From positions 1 to 64,000 of the forward strand of contig JANIIK010000547.1 of NCBI GenBank assembly GCA_027704905.1: a stretch of DNA of 64,000 bases, read 5' to 3'. The stretch comes from Muraenolepis orangiensis. Its lineage: Eukaryota; Chordata; Actinopteri; Gadiformes; Muraenolepididae. The position numbers and the translations under genes are program-made. The notes under the pieces are model-generated. The model did no database searches, was not told the origin of the DNA, and saw only the letters and a list, made by a program, of their open reading frames with translations. Below are positions 55,818-64,000 of the stretch, in pieces. Position 1 is the stretch's first letter, and every line of letters starts with the position of its first letter.

Positions 55818-58800
55818 TCACCCACCAAGGATGGGGATGAGCCAGGGGCAGTGGGACCCTTCCTTCAGCGGGGAGGAGACGGCGGTGTCCATCACACACA
55901 GAGGCTTGTCTCTTGTGTTTTCACACTCTCCAAGGTGAAAAGCAAGGCATCTCTGTAACGTGCTCGTCCTGGACACTCACCTACCATTCAAATACAATTC
56001 AAGAATGGAAATGTTTTACTAGTCAAAAGCTCCATTATGCGCAGGTTTAATTCATTTTAAATTGTTTCTTGAGCAATTAGACCGGGAACAATTTCCCCCC
56101 CGGCGCTCAAAGTAATTTGAATGATCCTCTTACTGAGGGACTTACGGCCATGTCTGTTGCACTTTCCCAGTCACTTGGCACCCTCTGCTCAGCCTCCACC
56201 ACCTCCTCCCAGTTCTCAGAGAAAATGAACCTGAAACAACAACACAACAGAGGCACAATTTAAAAACTGTCGTAAACAAGTTCAGGAAAACACGTGAATA
56301 GCAGTACTAACACACACACGCACACACTTCACGTTCTGTTTATTATAAAGTTGATATTTGTTGGAAGTTAATTTGACATTACGTTAAACTTGGCACATTA
56401 CTTAAAGACCTTTTTGTTTACTGCTAACAGTAATGTTTGGGTTGAGTTGAATGTTGAGTAACGCTTACGTTTTCACAATAAACTTTACTACAAACAAACA
56501 TTTTGAACTGAACATGGAAATGTTGATTTAATGTCAATTTCACTTCTAAAAAGACATTTGTCCCAACAAGCCCAACTACGTTAGCAGTGCATCTCTTCCT
56601 GTAATGTAGCCTCCCAGACGTGGGGGTATGACAGGTGAGTTACCCCTCAGTGGAGTCCTCGGTCTCTGGGTAACCAACAGCCTGAAGGCGCTCCCTCTGG
56701 AGGTCCAGCTGCTGCTGGTTCAGGAGGCCACACCGGGTCGTGAGGAGAGGGCTCATCTCGGGCTCATCTGCCTCCAGGGACTTCTGGAAATGACAATCAA
56801 TTACATTGAATTACCTTGGATCGATAGACCCGTGGATGAGTTATATTTTTCCCTGAGAAAGTGTGAGCTCAACAAAGTAATGAGAATGATCCTCTCACTG
56901 AGGGACTTACGGCCTGGTTTGTTGCCATTCCCCTCTTCATCTGCGCCCACAGCCGGTCAGACTCCACCGTCTTCAACAACGTCTCAGAGTAACTGAACAG
57001 GTAACAACAACAGTCGGCAAACAAGTTCAGGAAAACGCACACACATACACACACCTCAGTCCTCAGAAACAAACCCCATTTCAAGTTCTGTTAATTATAT
57101 TTCAATGTTTGTAGGTCATTTAACTTTTCACCATAAACTTAAATTTACTACAAACTTTTATTTTAAAATCAACTTGGAAATCACTTCTAAAAAGACTTTT
57201 GGCCCAATAAGCTACTACTACTTTTGCAGGGCAATTCTTGTAATGGAGCTTCACAGGCGTGGGGGGTATGACAGATGAGGTACCTCTGGTGAAAGTTGTC
57301 TCTGGTGAAATAGCTGTGAGACAGCAGGTCTGAGCATGTGGCCCGGTGGTTTGGCTCCATCTGGAGACACGCCTGAAACAAAAGGAGAACAATGGTTACT
57401 CAGCACAACACTGTCCATCTGCCCTCATCGGATCTGAGACACAGCGTCCGTATGACGGGCGGCACCGCTGTGATGCACCGATTCAAAACATCTTCCTGGA
57501 TACGTACCTCTATCAGATGAGCCAGCAGGGGGTCAGGGACCATGTACTTTTCCTGTAGGTCAGCTATAGGATCCCCGGCTACAGGCATGGTGCTGTCAGG
57601 GAAGGACTGTAAAAAATCTCCCTTCTGCAATGGAGTCAGGGGCCCTGGCAGGGGGAATTCATCCAAGAAAAGGCTTTTAGATTCCAACATATCCCCTGAC
57701 AAAACCACAACGCTAATCAATCAGCAACAACTGCGCCATCATCGTCATAACAACATAAATCCACATGCAGCTTACCCACTAGGTCCACCATGTTATAAAT
57801 TAGATCTAACAGTGTTTCCCCATGAAGAAATACATCCGAGGTGGCCATCTCCACCAAGGTGCAGCCGATGGCCCACACATCAGAAGCCCTGGAAGAAAAA
57901 GAAGCCTTATTAAAGGATTGGCATGAAAACACAACAGCAATACACACACTTTGATTTGTGTGTGTGTGTAGCAGTGGCTTCGGTTGAGGACACTCACCTG
58001 GAGTATAAGGGTTCCCCCGTCAGAACCTCCGGAGGCAGGTAAGACCGAGTACCGACCCTCTCACCCTGGAGGTTGTCGGGGGCCGCCACTATGCTGAGGC
58101 CGAAGTCCGCCACCTTGACAACGCCGGAGGGGGACACCAGCAGGTTCTCGGTCTTGATGTCCCGGTGGAGGATCTGGTCAAATAAGGAATCATACAAGGC
58201 TTAGTTCTGTGTGGCGTCTGCTGTGGCTTTAAAGATACACAAGCCATAACCACACACAGACAAACTCCAGCTTGTTTGTATTCTTCTTTTTTATTGTGTA
58301 TAGTATTGTTATAGTATAGTGTTGATTATAGTGTATAGTATAGTTTATAGCATATAGTATGTTGTTTTGTTTATAGTATAGTATTGTACTACATATTAAT
58401 TGTACATATAATTGTTCAATTGTTGTTTTTAAGTGTCTTGAGGATTGCTAGACAATTCCGTTGTACTTGTACAATGACAATAAAGGCATTAGGATTCTGA
58501 TATAGTGAGTGTAGTAAAGTATTGTTGTAATATTGTATAAATTCATAATTTCCATTGCACTTGTTACACATGGCAAAAATAAAGAATCTTTAATCTTGGT
58601 TTCCAAAGTAAAACTCCGGCCAACAAACTGATTTCATACTGTGTATTCATTGGCTTTGAGCTAATCTCAGTCCATCCAGAGGACACGCCTGAGGCGGGGG
58701 ACTTTTACTTTGTGGTTCTGTTAGTAGATCTAGTTTGGTTGTATGTTGACAACGTGCAGGGGAAGTGAAACAGGTGTCTTACATTGTTGCGGTGGAGGTA

Positions 58801-59297
58801 CTCGACGCCACGCAGGATCTGGAAGGCGTAGCTTCTCAGCAGCACCAGTCCCGCACGCTCCTGCTTCACTTCATCCCGGATGGTGTGGTCCATTAGGTCA
58901 AAAACACAGTGCAGGAGCCCCGTGTCCATGAAGTGACGGACCGCACCGATGATGTTGGGGTGGTTCAGTGTCTGTTAAATAAAATAAATAAATATAAAAA
59001 TATTTAATGATGTAGGCCTACCCTAGTTGACATACATTTCATGTGGTTGCATAATAAATAGATGCTATCTAGGCTATAGGCTATAGAGTGAGGTGATTAT
59101 AGAAAATACTAACAAAAAATAGGGTTTTTTACCGAAAGCAGCGTGTACTCCGAGAAGATGGTTTCCTTTATCTCCTCAGGGTTCAGTGGGCGGAACTTTT
59201 TTACTGCAAAAAGTTCCCCACTGGTCTTCGCCTGGCACTTGATGACCGTGCCAAATGCTCCTTTACCCAGGAGCTTAAGGGTGTTAAAATCATCCAT
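55818..59297 (-). CDS. CDKL-like serine/threonine protein kinase, ten exons
   Basis: Minus exons: 59133-59297, 58783-58971, 57998-58173, 57776-57888, 57508-57695, 57284-57372, 56911-56992, 56644-56783, 56146-56230, 55818-55952. All have AG/GT borders, phases join and the sum is 454 codons with stop. Kinase motifs in order: GKGAFGTV loop, AVKKF lysine, a Glu in the C-helix region, HRDIKTEN catalytic loop, DFG, GTRSYLPPEV, DVWAIGC and a C-lobe end MEPNHRATCSDLLSHSYF. The layout resembles CMGC kinases of the CDKL group, but the CDKL activation motif (TDY type) is not evident. After the kinase domain is a tail of about 130 residues built partly by an internal duplication. The last acceptor could alternatively lie two bases further in, giving a shorter tail. 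It is the only host gene here that looks whole. Confidence 0.88.
58174..58782. other. Kinase intron 2 with TAGTATAG-type repeat
   Basis: AT-rich intron. 58,290-58,400 has the same TAGTATAGTATTG low complexity as 19,400-19,540. A SINE/LINE-tail-like GACAATAAAGG sits at ~58,478. Confidence 0.6.
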
Positions 59298-59771
59298 GTT
59301 TGAAAAGATTTCAAATATTCAACGAACTCTGTTGGATAAAAAAGTAGCCCATGTTAAAGCATCATTATGACATCATTATGGCAACATTATCCATACATGC
59401 CGAATTATAATCCAATGACTTAAAAGACTTGCATAGATAAGATAAAATGTATAAAATAAAAAAGAAATATACAGCAAGTATATAATACTTAATAATAACA
59501 ATTAACAAATACAACAAAATAACATAACAAAAATGATTTACATGCACATTTAAAAACAGCATTTATTTAAGTTTGTACAGTAGTAAAACATTAGTAAAAT
59601 GACCACAAAAAGACCCAGATAGATGACCATGACCCTCCAAGGGAGAACCAAGACCCCCAAAAAGAGGACCAGGGGTCCTGGTCCTCTCCCCAGGGTCCTG
59701 GTCCTCTCCCCAGGGTCTTGGTCCTCTCCCCAGGGTCCTGGTCGCTGATCCTAGCTGCAGGAGGGGGGGGG

Positions 59772-60730
<959 letters not shown>

Positions 60731-60837
60731 AGGCCTTTATCACATTTCCTGCTTCCGGAGCCGTGAGCAGTGTACTCTTTCTTCCGGTAGTTACCCCAGA
60801 TACGGGACAAACTGTGGCCGCCTCCTCTCCTCTCTGT

Positions 60838-61060
60838 TATTGTAATGTACCGGCTGCTCAACGTCTAAACAAAGACAGCCCTACCTCCGTTTACACCATT
60901 ACCCAAAGACAAACTCCTCCGCAAGTCTTGTGTAAGGCTGATAAGGAGGATGAAGGTCCCTCGTTTCATGTTCTCAGGGGTAGCGCGTATGTCTGCAGTT
61001 TGCACTTTGACAAGGAGAGCATATACGTCTCGAAAGGTGGGCGGAATAGGCTAATAATGT
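60838..61060 (+). pseudogene. THAP domain fragment
   Basis: The frame has CNVPAAQRLNKDSP, then DEGPSFHVLRGSAYVCSLHF. The DEGP...VCSLHF stretch is the characteristic second half of fish THAP fingers (C-x2-H pair present). The first zinc pair is damaged: the second cysteine is Ala. No transposase catalytic region follows. Confidence 0.6.
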
Positions 61061-61236
61061 CGGGTATGTGTGTGATTAAAAGCACTGGTCCTGACCCCCA
61101 CACACACTCCATCTCTCATCCGAATAGAGCCACATATTGTCGGGTGTGTGTGATTTAAAGCACTGGTCCCAAAAGTAGGGCTGGGCGATACGGACCAAAA
61201 CCCGGTATTTTTTGGCTGCGTCGCGATATACGATAT

Positions 61237-61320
61237 ATATAGATATATACATATCTCCATCTATATATATAGATATATATCTATATATAGATATATACAT
61301 ATCTCTATCTATAGGTATTT
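61237..61320. repeat. TA/GATA microsatellite
   Basis: TATATAGATATATACATATC-type low complexity, next to GGGCTGGGCGATACGG, a common fish repeat end. Confidence 0.9.
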
Positions 61321-61544
61321 TATACAAATTCGGTTTTAACTCAATGCCACAAGTATGTCACAAGCACTTTTATTTTAAGACAACTCATATTCACAAGAAT
61401 AACAGGCATTCCCTTTTAGAAAATATACAGCTGCACACTACATATTAACACGTAAATGAAAAGGTACATTGAAATCCATCAAATAAATCGCCTATATTAT
61501 ATACATACCTCTGCTTCTACACAAAATCACCTTCGTTATTCAAG

Positions 61545-61690
61545 ATTCAAGATGACTTTATTTATCCGGAGGGAAATTAAGGTGCAACAGTTGAGACAGG
61601 GGGAATAAATGCACACAAAGTATACTAATACCTAAAAACGAAATAACAACAAAATAAACTAGTATAAACAAAATATAACTAAATGAAATG
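61545..61690 (-). mobile_element. L2 LINE 3' end
   Basis: On minus it reads ATTCCCCCTGTCTCAAC, then TTCCCTCCGGATAAATAAAG and a GAATCTTGAAT tail. It matches the end of the L2 copy at 24,840-24,958. Confidence 0.85.
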
Positions 61691-61764
61691 TAAATGTATG
61701 TGTTATATGGCGATATATCCAGATAGAGCCACAAGACAATGTCGGGGAATTGTATGATTCGGAT

Positions 61765-61871
61765 TTAGACTTCTTCACTGAAGAGTGTTCATTCACTAGT
61801 TGAACCACATCGTCTGGACCGACTTTTGGAAGGTTATGCAGCGATGTTGTCCAGCAATAACTGTCCACCAT
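61765..61871 (-). pseudogene. Duplicate of YqaJ-helper exon 1
   Basis: The ATG at 61871 starts MVDSYCWTTSLHNLPKVG, matching the exon at 63732-63891 up to NEHSSVKKSK, after which homology is lost. The upstream 100 bp also match the 5' end of the larger element. Confidence 0.7.
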
Positions 61872-61984
61872 GGTGAATGCCAAGCTGAATGCATTAACCG
61901 GAACTTGGGATACACTGCTTCAGCGATTTTTAACGGGTACTTCCGGCGTTCTAATCTAACGTGATATAGGCCTAACAGGCCACA

Positions 61985-62904
61985 CAAGATCTTGCATATT
62001 CCAGGTTGTGGTTGAAGGTGTCGTAGGTTGGCCCCTAAGGACAGCACTGCAGGGTCAGGAAGGGGTCCTACAAACACAAGTAACAGGAACCATTCATCAG
62101 TCAATTAAATCAGTAAAGTACCATCTGAAGGTTTTAATATTATGCCCATGTTCTAAAAAAAACTACACAATAAGTGATGAAATTAATAAAAATGATAAAC
62201 ATACCTGCATAGGCTCGATACAGCGTGGATTTGACACTGCTGCGTCCAGGAGCCTTAGGCTTCCGGACCACAAGTTCATCCATGGGTTCCGGACTTATCC
62301 CCTGGAATGACACAAAAAGAAAATAGATGCTGTTGCAAGTGTCAGAGAATATCGGGATAATTCAACACGCAAGTCATATTGTACATCCCTCTTCAGGGAA
62401 CTGCTGCTTTGAGAAATAGAGGGAAACTCCATGCAAATGTATACACTTTAAGTGATGTGTTGGTCTTGCGAGTCTTAAATGCTAGAATCTTAAACATCTT
62501 TGAGTAGTCGATACAGTATGTATAGCTATATCTGAGGGATCCAGACAAAACATACCTGTGTCCTTGGTCGGTGCCATGACTGAATCTCACTGGTGCAGGC
62601 CAGTGGTGTTTGCACACTTTTCACCCCATGATGCTGTAGTGAGCCGTCTGGAATAGGAGTGCGACCACGTGATTACACAACACCTTTCCAGCAGCACACA
62701 AACAGGAGCATCCATTTAACTGCACGGGTGTAACTGCACGCAGCACAATCTAGAAATGGAGAACATGTACAAAAAATGAGAGAATCTGCAACAGCAGACA
62801 TGGAGCAGGATATATACACACACACACACATATATATAGATATAGATATACATATATACACAGATATATATACACACACACATATACACACACACACATC
62901 TATA

Positions 62905-62935
<31 letters not shown>

Positions 62936-63136
62936 AGATATAGATATAGATATATCTATATCTATCTATCTATATATATATATATATATCAATGGATACC
63001 GTTCTCTGTCTGTAGTTGAACTTATCTGACACACTGGTCATTTTCATTAAACCCTACGAGCTAGCAAGCTAGCGGTGACACAACCGAATCTAAGCACTCT
63101 CTGTGTGTGTATATAGATATATATATATCTATATAT

Positions 63137-63203
<67 letters not shown>

Positions 63204-63308
63204 GAATAATGGATACCGTTCTCCGTCTGTAGTTGAACTTATCTGACACCAACCTTGCGAGCTAGCAAGCTAGCGGTGACAACAGAATCTAAGCACTCTG
63301 TATGTATA

Positions 63309-63352
<44 letters not shown>

Positions 63353-63373
63353 GAGAACGGTATCCATTATTCG

Positions 63374-63417
<44 letters not shown>

Positions 63418-63891
63418 CGAATGATGGATACCGTTCTGTCTATAGTTGAATTTATCTGACACACTGGTCATTTTCATTAAACCTTACGAGCTAGCAAGCT
63501 AGCGGTGACAACAGAATCTAAGCACTCTGTATATACATATAAATATATATACACAGAGAACGGTATCCATTATTCGGTGTATAATGGTGTGTATATATAT
63601 AAATACACACCAGTATACACCGAATGGATACCGTTCTGTCTGTAGTTGAACTTATCTGACACACTGGTCATTTTCATTAAACCTTACAAGCTAGCAAGCT
63701 AGCGGTGACAAAACAGAATCTAAGCACTTACCTCTATACTTGAAGATCAACTTCTCGTAAAATAACTTGTATCCTTTTTCCAGTTTAGACTCCTGCACTG
63801 TAGAGTGTTCATTCACTTGTCGAACCACATCGTCTTGACCGACTTTTGGAAGGTTGTGCAGCGATGTTGTCCAGCGATAACTGTCCGCCAT
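61985..63891 (-). CDS. Transposon-derived YqaJ/SWIM-type protein, 5' exons
   Basis: Minus exons 63732-63891 (MADSYRWTTSLHNL... GYKLFYEKLIFKYR), 62556-62647 (HHGVKSVQTPLACTSEIQSW), 62205-62301 (SPEPMDELVVRKPKAPGRS, SVKSTLYRAY) and ~61,985-62067 (PLPDPAVLSLGANL) have AG/GT borders and phases that join (1, 0, 1). The pattern 'ACTS..QSWHRPR' followed by 'KSTLY' is known to me from fish SWIM/YqaJ nuclease-like proteins of ISL2EU-type transposons. The SWIM zinc finger expected between exons 1 and 2 is not seen, and the YqaJ domain is cut off at ~61,980 by the neighbouring short element. Likely a truncated gene. Confidence 0.6.
62812..62990. repeat. CA/TA/GATA microsatellites
   Basis: Mixed dinucleotide and tetranucleotide repeats in the first intron of the YqaJ-type gene. 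Confidence 0.93.
62988..63731. repeat. Four intronic tandem units with microsatellite spacers
   Basis: Units of about 110-120 bp begin GGATACCGTTCT and end CTAGCGGTGACA...CTAAGCACT, at ~62,992, ~63,209, ~63,427 and ~63,626. Between them are microsatellites plus inverted scraps AGAACGGTATCCATTATTCG at ~63,355 and ~63,557. The last unit directly abuts the donor of the exon at 63,732. Confidence 0.92.
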
Positions 63892-64000
63892 GGTGAATGC
63901 CAAGCTGAATGCATAAACCGGAACTAAAGATACACTGCTCCGGCGGGTTCTTCCGGCGTTCTAATTTACTGTGATAAAGGCCTATTCATAGGACTGTGTC

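Larger units (their letters stand above)
60731..63987. mobile_element. THAP/YqaJ-type DNA transposon (ISL2EU-like?), nested
   Basis: The left end AATAGGCCTTTATCACA (~60,729) and the right end in inverted form (~63,971-63,988) share 17 bp. A third, inverted, end-like copy lies at ~61,961-61,976, so a short relative (60,731-61,973) probably sits against or inside a longer one. A THAP zinc-finger fragment is on plus and a spliced gene resembling the YqaJ-helper protein of ISL2EU-type transposons is on minus. The family assignment is inference from gene content. Confidence 0.55.

Noticed and set aside
55495..55899. 134-codon minus frame in the last kinase exon region
   Set aside because: It overlaps the exon 10 stop in another frame; the phase-consistent frame ends at 55,818. 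It may be 3' UTR only.

Overview
The window is vertebrate, almost certainly teleost fish, nuclear DNA. Genes are split by GT-AG introns. Repeats include L2-type and other non-LTR retrotransposons, tRNA-derived SINEs, Gypsy and BEL/Pao LTR elements, hAT, pogo/Tigger and THAP/YqaJ DNA transposons, and very dense dinucleotide microsatellites. The species cannot be told from the sequence.

Layout. (1) Bases 1-~18,600 and ~26,250-38,798 are two arms of a large inverted duplication. Each arm carries parts of an arrestin-domain gene (ARRDC3-like) and of a KLHL10-like BTB-kelch gene. After duplication each arm took its own insertions. The left arm has a compact LTR element whose internal ORF is mostly minisatellite (3,714-6,776), a solo LTR (9,817-10,482) and a hAT transposon (10,871-16,756) with further elements inside it. 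The right arm has a deleted BEL/Pao element (28,999-31,181), a second hAT (33,842-35,616) and a SINE (~36,250-36,503). The opposite arm gives the empty site for each, so most element ends and target-site duplications can be read to the base. (2) The spacer (18,600-26,250) holds KLHL10 exon 1, a solo LTR and a decayed Gypsy element joined in frame to an L2 reverse transcriptase. (3) Bases 38,799-54,540 are a repeat-rich mosaic with a third partial KLHL10 copy (42,893-44,393), an isolated fourth exon 1 (49,556-49,764), a near-complete L2 LINE with a 912-codon open frame (46,171-48,909), other LINE pieces, SINEs and several strong inverted repeats. (4) Bases 55,818-59,297 (minus) carry an apparently intact ten-exon CDKL-like protein kinase gene; all exon phases join into 453 codons. 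(5) Bases 60,731-63,987 hold a DNA transposon (or two nested relatives) with a THAP zinc-finger fragment on plus and a spliced YqaJ-helper-type gene on minus, with tandem repeats in its first intron.

What works. The kinase gene looks functional. The arrestin copy at 81-1,250 looks open over the exons seen. The L2 ORF2 and the LTR-element ORF are uninterrupted. All three multi-exon KLHL10 copies are broken, each by different lesions, and the inverted arrestin copy has a one-base frameshift.

Most worth following up: the inverted duplication of a testis-type gene with reciprocal insertions; the minisatellite-filled LTR element; the THAP/YqaJ transposon; a 41-bp perfect palindrome at 41,880-41,963; the Gypsy-L2 fusion ORF; and a tandem duplication inside the kinase gene that built part of its C-terminal tail.
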